NCBI RefSeq assembly: GCF_018332695.1
Contig: NZ_BOQN01000093.1
Coordinates: forward strand, 1 to 64,000
From: Paractinoplanes toevensis
GTDB lineage: Bacteria > Actinomycetota > Actinomycetes > Mycobacteriales > Micromonosporaceae
Length of the DNA: 64,000 bases
Reading direction: 5' to 3'
The position numbers and the translations under genes were made by a program. Of the stretch, positions 28,026-37,400 are shown one piece after another. The notes beneath the pieces are model-generated. The model worked only from the letters and a program-made list of their open reading frames with translations. It was not told the origin of the DNA and did not search any database. How positions within the stretch are numbered: the first letter of the stretch is position 1; each line of letters opens with the position of its first letter.

Positions 28026-29306
28026 ATGAATAGACGGCATCTCCTCGGCATGGCCGCCACGCTCACCCTCGTCGCCGGAAGCGCCGGCTGCACCGGCGGC
28101 GCGAGCGACGAGGCCGAGCAGGGCGGCGGCGCGATCACCGGCGCGATCACGGTGCTGACCAACCGCACCGACCTGGTCGACACCGCGCTCCCGGCGTACG
28201 CGAAGGCGTTCGAGGCGAAATACCCGGGCACCAAGGTCAGCTTCGAGGGCGTCACCAACTACGAGGGTGACGTCACCACCCAGCTCAGCGGCGGCGACTA
28301 CGGCGACGTCCTGCTGATCCCCAACACGGTCACGGTCGACCAGCTGTCCCAGTTCTTCGAACCGCTCGGCAGCGTCGACGCGCTCAAGGCGAAATTCCGA
28401 TTCACCGACGAGAAGGCCTACGACGGTCAGGTCTACGGCCTCTCGGTGGGCGGCGTGGCCAGCGGCGTAGTGGTGAACAAGCGGGTCTGGGCCGACGCCG
28501 GGATCACCGCTCCCCCGAAGACACCCGAGGAGTTCCTGGCCGGCCTGCGAGCGATCAAGGCGAAGACGCAGGCGACGCCGTTCTACACCAACTACAAGGA
28601 CGGCTGGCCGCTGAGCATCTTCAACAGTCAGCGGGCGATCCTCGCCGACCCGGCGATCAACGAGAAGTTCCCGGCCGACCCGGCGCCCTGGCAGCCCGGC
28701 AAGATCGAGTACGTCACGGACGGCCTGCTCTACGACATCGTGCACGCCGGTCTCAGCGAGAAGGACCCGCTGACGACCAACTGGGAGGGCTCCAAGCCGA
28801 TGCTCGCGAGCGGCAAGGTGGCGACCATGCTCCTGGGTTCGTGGGCCGTCCCGCAGATGAAGGCGCCCGACGACGTCGCGTTCTGGCCGTTCCCGTACCA
28901 GAGCGGCGGGAAGTTCCACTCCCGCATCGAGGGCGACTACAAGGCCGGCGTCGCCCGGACCAGCAAGAACAAGGCGACCGCGCGGGCCTTCCTGGACTGG
29001 TACGTCACCGACTCCGGCTTCGCCCGCGACCAGCAGGCCATCCCGACCGCGGTCGACCAACCGCTGCCGCCGGCCCTGCAGGACTTCCGGAACACCGGCG
29101 TCGAGCTGCTCGAGATCCCCGCGGCGACGACCAACGCCGGCAAGGAGGACATGATCATCAAGGACTCCGAGATCGACCTGACCGGCAACATCTACCGGCA
29201 GAAGCTCATCGACATCGCCCGCGGCGCGGCCAAGGGCGACAAGGAGTCGTACTTCGCCGAGCTGAACAAGCGGTGGGCCGCATCCCAGGCCCGGGTCATG
29301 AAGTGA
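28026..29306 (+). CDS. ABC transporter sugar-binding lipoprotein
   Basis: A 426-residue extracytoplasmic solute-binding protein of the SBP_bac_1 (CUT1) family. The leader MNRRHLLGMAATLTLVAGSAGC ends in a lipobox-like Cys at 22, with an RR pair that may make it a Tat substrate. The mature part has VDTALPAYAKAFEAKYPGTK and GKVATMLLGSWAVPQMK. It should capture oligosaccharides for the two permeases that follow; its stop codon overlaps the first permease start as GTGA. Context with beta-mannosidase and beta-mannanase suggests mannooligosaccharides. A consensus -35 lies upstream. Confidence 0.92.
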   Translation: MNRRHLLGMAATLTLVAGSAGCTGGASDEAEQGGGAITGAITVLTNRTDLVDTALPAYAKAFEAKYPGTKVSFEGVTNYEGDVTTQLSGGDYGDVLLIPNTVTVDQLSQFFEPLGSVDALKAKFRFTDEKAYDGQVYGLSVGGVASGVVVNKRVWADAGITAPPKTPEEFLAGLRAIKAKTQATPFYTNYKDGWPLSIFNSQRAILADPAINEKFPADPAPWQPGKIEYVTDGLLYDIVHAGLSEKDPLTTNWEGSKPMLASGKVATMLLGSWAVPQMKAPDDVAFWPFPYQSGGKFHSRIEGDYKAGVARTSKNKATARAFLDWYVTDSGFARDQQAIPTAVDQPLPPALQDFRNTGVELLEIPAATTNAGKEDMIIKDSEIDLTGNIYRQKLIDIARGAAKGDKESYFAELNKRWAASQARVMK

Positions 29307-30139
29307 AGCCCTGGCTCTACGTCGCCCCGGCGCTGGCCCTGCTGATCACCTTCACCTACGTGCCGGTGGTGAACATGATCTGGTACAGCTTCCACTACTG
29401 GGACGGGCTGTCCACGGTGATGGAACCGGCCGGCTGGGACAACTACGTCCGGGTCTTCACCGACGAACGCTACTGGCAGGTCTTCCGGGTCAGCCTCTAC
29501 TACTTCGGGGCGTCGTTCGCCCAGATCGCGATCGCCCTCTACTTCGCGACCGTGCTGTCGTTCAGCACCCGGTTCCGCAACCTGTTCAAGGGCATCCTGT
29601 TCTTTCCATATCTGCTCAACGGGGTCGCCGTCGGGTTCGTCTTCCTCTATCTGTTCCAGCCCGGCGGCACCCTGGACACCATCCTCGGCGGCCACACCCC
29701 GCTGTGGCTCGGTGATCCGGACGTCGCGAACTTCTCCCTGGCCGGCACGTCGGTGTGGCGGTTCACCGGGCTGAACTTCGTGCTCTTCCTGGGGGCGATC
29801 CAGTCCATCCCGGGCGAGATCTACGAGGCCGCCGAGATCGACGGCGCGAACCGCTGGCACCAGTTCCGGCACATCATCGCGCCCGGGATCCGCCGGATCA
29901 TCAGTCTCTCGGTGATCCTGGCGATCTCCGGCAGCCTGAGCGTCTTCGAGATCCCGTTCATCATGACCGGCGGCGCGAACGACACCCGCACATTCGTCAT
30001 CCAGGCCTACGACACGGCCTTCCAGTTCCGGCAGATCGGGCTGGCCTCGGCGATGGCCGTCGTGCTGCTGCTCATCGTGCTGGCGGTCACCTGGTTGCAG
30101 CGGCTGCTGCTGCCCGACGAGGAGGTGGCGCTGTCGTGA
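29303..30139 (+). CDS. ABC sugar permease (MalF-like)
   Basis: A 278-residue, six-helix inner membrane permease. The first helix is WLYVAPALALLITFTYVPVV. The EAA motif that contacts the ATPase is EIYEAAEIDGANRWHQFRHI. GTG start at 29303 overlaps the binding-protein stop (GTGA). It forms a heterodimer with the next gene product. No ATP-binding subunit is encoded in the operon, so it probably uses a shared MsiK/MsmK-type ATPase from elsewhere, as is common for CUT1 systems in actinomycetes. Confidence 0.9.
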   Translation: MKPWLYVAPALALLITFTYVPVVNMIWYSFHYWDGLSTVMEPAGWDNYVRVFTDERYWQVFRVSLYYFGASFAQIAIALYFATVLSFSTRFRNLFKGILFFPYLLNGVAVGFVFLYLFQPGGTLDTILGGHTPLWLGDPDVANFSLAGTSVWRFTGLNFVLFLGAIQSIPGEIYEAAEIDGANRWHQFRHIIAPGIRRIISLSVILAISGSLSVFEIPFIMTGGANDTRTFVIQAYDTAFQFRQIGLASAMAVVLLLIVLAVTWLQRLLLPDEEVALS

Positions 30140-30948
30140 GAAGCGTCCCGAAATACCTCTCGCTGATCGTCGCGAGCGTGATCGTGCTGGTCCCGATGGT
30201 GGTGGTGCTGTTCGCGGCGTTCAAGACGCACGCCGAGTACAACTCCACCGGACCGCTGACGCCGCCGCGCGACTGGCTCAACCTCGACAACTTCGCGACC
30301 GCGTGGACGAACGGGCACATGCTGCGCGGCTTCTGGAACACCACGATCATCCTGGCGATCTCGCTGACCGGCACGGTATTCGTCGGCACTCTGGCGGCGT
30401 ACGCAATCAGTCGTTTTGCCTTTGCTCTCAAGCGTGTCGTCCTGGGGCTGTTCCTGGTGGCGGCGCTGGTGCCCGGGGTGACCACGCAGGTGGCGACGTT
30501 CCAGATCGTCAAGTCGATGGGCCTGGTCAACAGCCTGTGGTCGGCGATCGTGCTGTTCCTCGGCACCGACATCGTCTCGATCTACATCTTCATCCAGTTC
30601 ATGCAGTCGATCCCGAAGAGCCTCGATGCGGCCGCGATGATCGACGGTGCCGGCCGGTTCACCGTCTATCGGCGGATCATCCTGCCGCTGATGCGCCCGG
30701 CCATCGCCACCGTCGTGATCATCAAGGGCATCGCGATCTACAACGAGTTCTACATCCCGTTCCTCTACCTGCGCTCGCCCGACCTGAGCGTCATCTCGAC
30801 GGCGCTGTTCCGCTTCAAGGGCCCCTACGGCGCGCAGTGGGAGACGATCGCCGCCTGCACCATGATCGTCATCCTGCCGACCGTCGTGATCTTCCTGCTG
30901 CTCCAGCGCTTCATCTACAACGGCATCACCGCCGGAGCGACAAAGTGA
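30136..30948 (+). CDS. ABC sugar permease (MalG-like)
   Basis: A 270-residue, six-helix permease. It begins KYLSLIVASVIVLVPMVVVL and has the EAA loop SLDAAAMIDGAGRFTVYRRI. GTG start overlaps the previous permease stop (GTGA), and the beta-mannosidase start follows 11 bp after its stop. Together with the upstream permease and binding protein it imports oligosaccharides, inferred to be mannan-derived from its operon partners. Confidence 0.9.
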   Translation: MRSVPKYLSLIVASVIVLVPMVVVLFAAFKTHAEYNSTGPLTPPRDWLNLDNFATAWTNGHMLRGFWNTTIILAISLTGTVFVGTLAAYAISRFAFALKRVVLGLFLVAALVPGVTTQVATFQIVKSMGLVNSLWSAIVLFLGTDIVSIYIFIQFMQSIPKSLDAAAMIDGAGRFTVYRRIILPLMRPAIATVVIIKGIAIYNEFYIPFLYLRSPDLSVISTALFRFKGPYGAQWETIAACTMIVILPTVVIFLLLQRFIYNGITAGATK

Positions 30949-30959
30949 AAGGATCTTCG

Positions 30960-33299
30960 ATGGATCTCGCCGGCGGTTGGACGCTGTCTGGCCCTCTCAC
31001 CACCGACGCCGTCGTTCCGGGTTGCGTGCACACCGACCTGTTGAACGCCGGGCTGATCCCCGACCCGTTCCTCGACGACAACGAGAAAGCGGTCGCCTGG
31101 GTGGGCCGGGCCGACTGGACCTACACCCGGGACATCGCCTGGGACGGGCCCCGGCCCGACCGCATCGACCTGGTCTTCGAGGGCCTCGACACGGTCGCGG
31201 ACATCTCGCTCGACGGCGTCGCGCTGGGCGCGACCCGCAACATGCACCGAGGCTATCGCTTCGACGTCACCGACTTCGTCGATGCCACCCCGCGGCCCCT
31301 CGCGGTGAAATTCACGTCCGCCTACACCGAGGCCGATCGCGTACGGGCGGAGCTCGGTCCCCGCCCCAACGCCTATCCCGAGCCGTTCAACTTCGTCCGC
31401 AAGATGGCCTGCAGTTTCGGCTGGGACTGGGGCCCGACGCTGGTTACGGCCGGCATCTGGCGCCCGGTGCGACTAGAAGGCTGGAGCACGGCCCGGCTGC
31501 GGTCGGTGCGCGCGCTCACCACCCGCCACGGTCTCGACCTGCGCCTCGCCGTGGAGCGCACCCGGCCCCAGCCCCTGAAGGCCCGGATCCGGCTGGACGG
31601 CAACGAGATCGCGACCGTCCCGGTCCACGGCGACGACGCCACCTGGACGGCCGAGATCCCCGGCGTCGCGCCGTGGAGCCCGGACGACCCGGCGCTGCAC
31701 GACCTGAGCGTGGTGCTGCTCGACGGCGATCTCGAACTCGACCGCTGGGAACGGCGGATCGGTTTCCGCACGGTCGAGATCGACACCACCGGCGGCGGTT
31801 TCGTCTTCCACCTCAACGGCTCGCCGACGCTGATCAAGGGGGTCAACTGGATCCCCGACGACATCTTCCCGTCCCGGATGACCCGCGCGCGATACCGGCA
31901 GCGGCTCGGTGAGGCGGCTGCGGCCGGCGTCAACCTCGTGCGCGTCTGGGGCGGCGGCATCTACGAGAGCCGCGACTTCTACGAGGTCTGCGACGAGCTC
32001 GGGCTGATGGTGTGGCAGGACTTCCTGTTCGCGTGCGCCTGCTACCCGGAGGAGGAGCCGTTCTACTCCGAGGTGGTGGCCGAGGCGCGGGAGAACGTGG
32101 TGCGGCTGTCGTCGCACCCGAGCCTGGTGGCCTGGAACGGCAACAACGAAAACCTTTGGCTGTACGGGGCCGGTGGCTGGGACAAGCAGCCGGGCGGCGA
32201 CCGGAGCTGGGGTTCGCGGTACTACCTGTCCACCCTCCCGTCCATCGTCGCCGAGCTCGACCCGTCGCGTCCCTACATGGCGGGCAGCCCCTGGTCGGGT
32301 TCGTGGGAGCACGAGCCGAACTCGGTCGACCACGGCACCTTCCACTCCTGGGAGGTCTGGAACCGCGAGGACTACCTCCACTACCGCGACTCGGCGCCGC
32401 GGTTCGTGGCCGAGTTCGGCTGGCAGGCCCCGCCGGCCTGGCGCACGCTGCGCGACGCGGTGTCCGACGACCCGTTGCTGCCCGACTCCCCCGGCGTGCT
32501 GCACCACCAGAAGGCCGAGGACGGCAACGGCAAGCTGGCCCGCGGCCTGGCCCCGCACTTCCCGCCGCCGGCGTCGGCCGAGGCGTGGCACTACCTGACC
32601 CAGCTCAACCAGGTACGGGCGATCCGCACCGGCATCACCCACTGGCGATCACACTGGCCGCACACCGCCGGCACGATCCTGTGGCAACTGAACGACCTGT
32701 GGCCGGTCACGTCCTGGTCCGCGATCGACGGCGCCGGCCGGTACAAGCCGCTCTACTTCGAACTGCGGCAGCTCTATGCGGCGCGCACGCTGTCGTTCCA
32801 GCCGCGCTCGGGTGGGCTGGTCGTGGCGGTGGCCAACGACAGCGATGTCCCCTGGACCGGCCGGCTGAACATCGACCTGGCCTCTTCATACGATATTTCG
32901 GAAATATCGGTCTCTGTGGCGCCGCGAACCGTGGCGTTGGTCCCCGTGCCGGACCGGCCGGTCGCATCGGAATTCCTCGTCGCCCGGCTCGACGGTGTCC
33001 GTGATCTCTGGTTCGCCGTCGAGGACAAGGACTTCCGGTATGCCGACGCCGGCCTCACGGTCACCGCGGAACCCGTCGACGGCGGGCTCGACGTGCTGGT
33101 GCACGCGGCCGGTCTGGCCCGCGATCTGCTGCTGCAGCCGGACCGGATCCATCCCGAGGCCGTCGTCGACCGCGGGTTCGTGACGCTGCTGCCCGGCGAG
33201 TCGGCCACCTTCTCCGTTCGCGCACCGGTCGAGCTCGATGCCGGCCTGGTCAAAGCCCCGTGGGTCCTCACCGATCTGGCGACGGCCCTGCGGTCGTAA
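30960..33299 (+). CDS. GH2 beta-mannosidase
   Basis: A 779-residue cytoplasmic glycosidase with the GH2 layout: jellyroll sugar-binding domain (1-170, with SFGWDWGPTLVTAGIW), immunoglobulin-like domain, and a TIM barrel (from about 285, GVNWIPDDIFPSRM). The acid/base is E397 in WNGNNENLW and the nucleophile E485 in FVAEFGWQAP. The HWRSHWPHTAGTILWQLNDLWP block is characteristic of beta-mannosidases rather than beta-galactosidases. It releases mannose from the non-reducing end of beta-mannooligosaccharides imported by the adjacent transporter. RBS AAAGGA precedes ATG 30960. Confidence 0.93.
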   Translation: MDLAGGWTLSGPLTTDAVVPGCVHTDLLNAGLIPDPFLDDNEKAVAWVGRADWTYTRDIAWDGPRPDRIDLVFEGLDTVADISLDGVALGATRNMHRGYRFDVTDFVDATPRPLAVKFTSAYTEADRVRAELGPRPNAYPEPFNFVRKMACSFGWDWGPTLVTAGIWRPVRLEGWSTARLRSVRALTTRHGLDLRLAVERTRPQPLKARIRLDGNEIATVPVHGDDATWTAEIPGVAPWSPDDPALHDLSVVLLDGDLELDRWERRIGFRTVEIDTTGGGFVFHLNGSPTLIKGVNWIPDDIFPSRMTRARYRQRLGEAAAAGVNLVRVWGGGIYESRDFYEVCDELGLMVWQDFLFACACYPEEEPFYSEVVAEARENVVRLSSHPSLVAWNGNNENLWLYGAGGWDKQPGGDRSWGSRYYLSTLPSIVAELDPSRPYMAGSPWSGSWEHEPNSVDHGTFHSWEVWNREDYLHYRDSAPRFVAEFGWQAPPAWRTLRDAVSDDPLLPDSPGVLHHQKAEDGNGKLARGLAPHFPPPASAEAWHYLTQLNQVRAIRTGITHWRSHWPHTAGTILWQLNDLWPVTSWSAIDGAGRYKPLYFELRQLYAARTLSFQPRSGGLVVAVANDSDVPWTGRLNIDLASSYDISEISVSVAPRTVALVPVPDRPVASEFLVARLDGVRDLWFAVEDKDFRYADAGLTVTAEPVDGGLDVLVHAAGLARDLLLQPDRIHPEAVVDRGFVTLLPGESATFSVRAPVELDAGLVKAPWVLTDLATALRS

Positions 33300-33328
33300 G
33301 GAAAGTCCGTCCCCCAACGGAGGTACGC

Positions 33329-34324
33329 ATGAAGATCCCCCGCCCGGCCCTGGCCGTCGGCGCCGCTGTGGTGCTGCTCGGCGCGGGCATGGTCACCAGA
33401 GCCTCGACCGCCGAGGCGTTCGCGGCCACCCCCAAGGCCACCGTGATCAACTACCTGAAGTCGATCACCGGCACGTCGATCGTGTCCGGTCAGCACAACA
33501 AGGAGCCGGCCACCTCGCCCGGCCAATACACCCAGCAGGTGCACGACGTCACCGGGCAGTGGCCGGGCCTGTGGGGCGGCGACATGATGTTCCGCTCCGA
33601 CGACATCGCCAACCGGCAGCGCGTGATCGACCAGGCCAAGACCGAGTGGAAGAACGGCTCGCTGGTCGCGCTGACCTGGCACGCCTGCTCCCCCACGGTC
33701 GGCCGCACCTGCGAGTTCGACGGCGGCGTCAAGACGAGCATCACCGCCGCCCAGTTCCAGCAGATCGTCACCGGCGGCACCGCACTGAACACCACCTGGC
33801 GCAGCCGGATGGCCGAGGTCGTGCCCTACCTGAAGCAGCTCAAGGACGCCGGCATCCCGGTGCTGTGGCGCCCGTTCCACGAGATGAACGAGACGTGGAA
33901 CTGGTGGGGCGGCCGCCCCGGTACCAACGGCGGCGCCAAGATCTACCAACAGATGAGGGACTACTTCGACAGCCAGGGCCTGGACAACCTGATCTGGGTG
34001 TGGAACGTCCAGGACAACCCGGCCGGCGGCTGGTCGCAGTACTACCCCGGCAGCAACTATGTGGACGTGGTCTCGCTGGACGCCTGGTACAAGAACTACC
34101 CGTCCACCGCGGACTACCAGCAGATCCAGTCGATAGCGGCGGGCAAGCCGATCGCGATCGCCGAGATGGGCAAGCTGCCCGACGCGAGCCTGCTGACCGG
34201 CCAGCCCCGCTGGGCGTACTTCATGATCTGGTCCGAACAGCTGCGCGGCAACAACACGAACGCCGAGATCCAGGCGGCCTACTTCCACCCGCGGGTCCTG
34301 AACCAGGGCGAGGTCCACTTCTGA
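33329..34324 (+). CDS. Secreted GH26 beta-mannanase
   Basis: A 331-residue secreted endo-beta-1,4-mannanase. A Sec signal (PALAVGAAVVLLGAGMVTRAS, cleaved near A31) is followed by one GH26 barrel. The acid/base E188 lies in WRPFHEMNETWNWWG and the nucleophile E279 in IAIAEMGKLP; substrate-binding GLWGGDMMFRSDD and ALTWHACSP are visible. There is no carbohydrate-binding module. It cuts mannan outside the cell, feeding the upstream ABC importer and beta-mannosidase. GGAGG lies 5 nt before the ATG, and a hairpin terminator follows the stop. Confidence 0.94.
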   Translation: MKIPRPALAVGAAVVLLGAGMVTRASTAEAFAATPKATVINYLKSITGTSIVSGQHNKEPATSPGQYTQQVHDVTGQWPGLWGGDMMFRSDDIANRQRVIDQAKTEWKNGSLVALTWHACSPTVGRTCEFDGGVKTSITAAQFQQIVTGGTALNTTWRSRMAEVVPYLKQLKDAGIPVLWRPFHEMNETWNWWGGRPGTNGGAKIYQQMRDYFDSQGLDNLIWVWNVQDNPAGGWSQYYPGSNYVDVVSLDAWYKNYPSTADYQQIQSIAAGKPIAIAEMGKLPDASLLTGQPRWAYFMIWSEQLRGNNTNAEIQAAYFHPRVLNQGEVHF

Positions 34325-34329
34325 GCCGA

Positions 34330-34359
34330 GGCCGCCCGGGGCGAAGGCGCCGGGCGGCC
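34330..34359 (+). terminator. Hairpin terminator of the mannan operon
   Basis: GGCCGCCCGG (34330-34339) pairs perfectly with CCGGGCGGCC (34350-34359) over a 10-nt loop, beginning 5 bp after the GH26 stop. Confidence 0.7.
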
Positions 34360-34421
34360 CGCCGAGTCTCTGTCGAGGATCCGACTCGGTGCCCAGGCCC
34401 GGCTGCCAGCAGGATGGCGAG

Positions 34422-37400
34422 GTGCGAAACAACTCGCGGCTCCCGTCGGCGGCGATCGCCGTGGTCGGTGCGGCTCTCGCGGTCTACGCCACCAGCGTGG
34501 GGGTGGGCAGCCCGATCCGATGGATCGGGTTCGTGGCGGCAACCGCCGTGTCTCTCCTCGGGATGTGGTTCTCCAGATCCTGGCGTGCCCGGCAAGAGCG
34601 CACGCCGTGGGACCTCGATATCGCCATGACCCAGCTGGCCGATGCCGAGCGGAACCGTACCGAAGCCGATCGGCGCGGCCGGGACCAGGAGGCGAGCCTG
34701 GTCAAGGCTTTCTGGCGCGGTCAGTCGGGCCGGCTCGGCCCTCGGCGGCCGCTCAAACTGCACGACGATCCGGGCACGCAGATGGTCCATGAGTTCCGGC
34801 AACTGTCGTCGCGGCGCATGTGCATCCTCGGCGCGGCCGGCTCGGGAAAGTCGACGCTGGCGCTGGCGCTCATCGAGGGTCTGCTGCGGGAACGGCAGCC
34901 CGACGAGCCGGTGCCGGTCCTGCTGCCGCTGGCGGGCTGGGATCCGCGTTCGGAGCCGCTCGAGGCCTGGATCAGCCGCCGGCTGGCCGAGTTGTTCCCC
35001 GTGCTGGTCGCGTCCGGCGAGCAGACGGCGTCGATGCTGGTGTCGGACGGCCGGGTGCTGCCCGTGCTCGACGGCCTCGACGAGCTCCCGGCCGATCTGC
35101 GGACCGCGGCCCTGGCCCGCCTGGCCGGTTCCCGCCTGGCCCGGCGCCCGTACGTGCTGACCAGCCGAACCGAGGCGTTCGACCAAGCGATGGAATCGAC
35201 CGGCTACCCGCTGGACATGGCGATCCTCGAACTGCGGCCGATCACCCCGCGTGCGGTCGCCGGCTACCTGAGCCGGCATCAAAGTGCGGACGATCGACGC
35301 TGGGATCCGGTGCTGCTGGAACTGACCAGCCATCCGCACGGGCTGCTCGCGCAAGCGCTCTCCGCGCCGTGGGCGGCATACGCCATGCGCATGGCCTACT
35401 CGGGTCGCTCCACAGATCCGGCCGAACTGGTGGACTACGACCGGTTCCCCTCGGCCGCGGCGATGGAGGGCCATCTGCTCGACGTCTGGCTCGACAGCCT
35501 GGTCGACGGTCCCAGGACGGATGTGGTGCGCCGGGGTCGGGCACGATTCGAGCCGGCCGCGACCCGGCATTGGCTGGCCTGGCTGGCGAACCACATGCGG
35601 GACACCGGGCAGCGGCAGGTCGCCTGGTGGGATCTCGGACGGACGCTGCCCAGGCCTCTCCGGCTGGGCACCTATGCGGTTCCTCTTACCGCCCTTCTGT
35701 TATTTCTCGACCAGCGGGTCGGCGTGGCGGTCGTGATCACGGCGGCCCTGACCATTCCCCTCGATCAGGCCCGCGGACCGGAACCGCGCCAGCTGACTCG
35801 ACCGGCTCTCCGGCGAGGTGTTCTCCGCACGGCCGCCGGGCTCGGCGCCGCTGTCGCCCTGGTCACATTCCTGACCCTGGTGCTCCGGCCGTTGCCGATC
35901 CGTCCATGGGCGCTGGCCCTGGCGATGGTGCCGGTGCTCGTCGCCGCGATCCTGTACGTAATTGCGGACAGCGTCACCGTCCCGGTGAAGGAGCCCGGCG
36001 GAACCTTCACGGAGCAGCTGCACCGCGACCGCCGCGCACTCTGGACCCGGGCTGCTGCCGCCGCCACGGCGGCCGGCGCGTGGACCTCGGCCATGGTGGT
36101 GGACACCCTCTCGCACCGCGTGCTGACCGTCTGCGTGGCCGCCGCAGCCACATTCCTGATCGTGGCGATGACGGGCAACGCCTCCGGGCCGTTCGGGATC
36201 GCCCGGATCTGGCTGGCTCTTCACGGCCGCATGCCCTGGCGGCTGATCACCTTCATCGCGCACGCCAACACCATCGGCGTGCTGCGGTCGGAGGCCGGGC
36301 ACATCGAGTTTCGCTACGCCAGCCTGCAGGACATGCTCGCCTCGCCGCAGGCAGTCGATCGCGGGCCGGCCATCGAACCGGCGCTGGCCCGCGCGATTGT
36401 CGAAGAGGTGTGCGTACTGCCCGAGGTGGCGGTGCGGCTCGCCGCGGACGACTCGGCCCGTAACGAGATCGAGGATCGGGCTCGAATGATCCTCGCTGAG
36501 CGCCCGGATGAGGTGCTCGGCCGGGGCCAGGAGGACCTGGCCCGCTATCGGCTCGCCCACAATCGGTTGGTGCTTGCCGTCGGACGGCCGGGCTGGACCC
36601 GGCTCGCCCCGATGTACCGGATCGTGGCCTGGCTCTCGCTGTCGCTGGCCGTCCTCGGGGCGGGACTGCGGTTCCTGCCCCGCCTCGGGTTCGCCGTGGT
36701 CTCGGCGGTGGCACTGGTCGGTGCCGCCGTCCTACTCACCCGGGCCCTGCGGCACCGGCGGCGGCTGTCCACATCGGTGAAGCGGGCGCCGCGATGGTGG
36801 GACGCGGGGTGGCCGGTGCTGGCCGCGATCGTCGCCGGGATCGCCTTCGCCGTACCGGAGAGGCACGCACATGGCCCGGCGGTTCTGGTCGTCCTGTTCG
36901 TCGTCGCCGTCTGCTGGCCGCTGGCCGTCGTCGCGTTGCTGCTGAGCCGGCCGCACGAGCGGGTTCAGCGACGGTTGGCGGGCGACGACCCGACCTACTG
37001 GCCGGATGCGCCCGGCACCGGGCAGCTGCGCACGGCCGCGGAGCAAGCACGACAGGACTGGATCACGGCACTCGCCCGGTTCGGGGTGATGCCCTTGCTG
37101 CGCTACGAGCTGGCCGCGAACACCGACCTGTTCAGCACCGTGCTGCCCCGGTTCGACCCGAGCCGCCTCGGTGGGGTCAGCCGGGTCGACCAGCTCGTCG
37201 AGACCGCGGCGACCCGGCAACTCAGCCGCTATCTGCGGGATCTGAGCAGCGTCAGCGTCGGGATCAGCGGCTCGCGCGGAGCGGGCAAGAGCACGGTGCT
37301 GCAGCGGTTCTGCACCGCCCAGTTCACCCGGACCACGGAGGACCTGTTGCTGCTGGTGCCGGCGCCGACGGCGTACGACCGGCGAGAGTTCTTGATCCAC

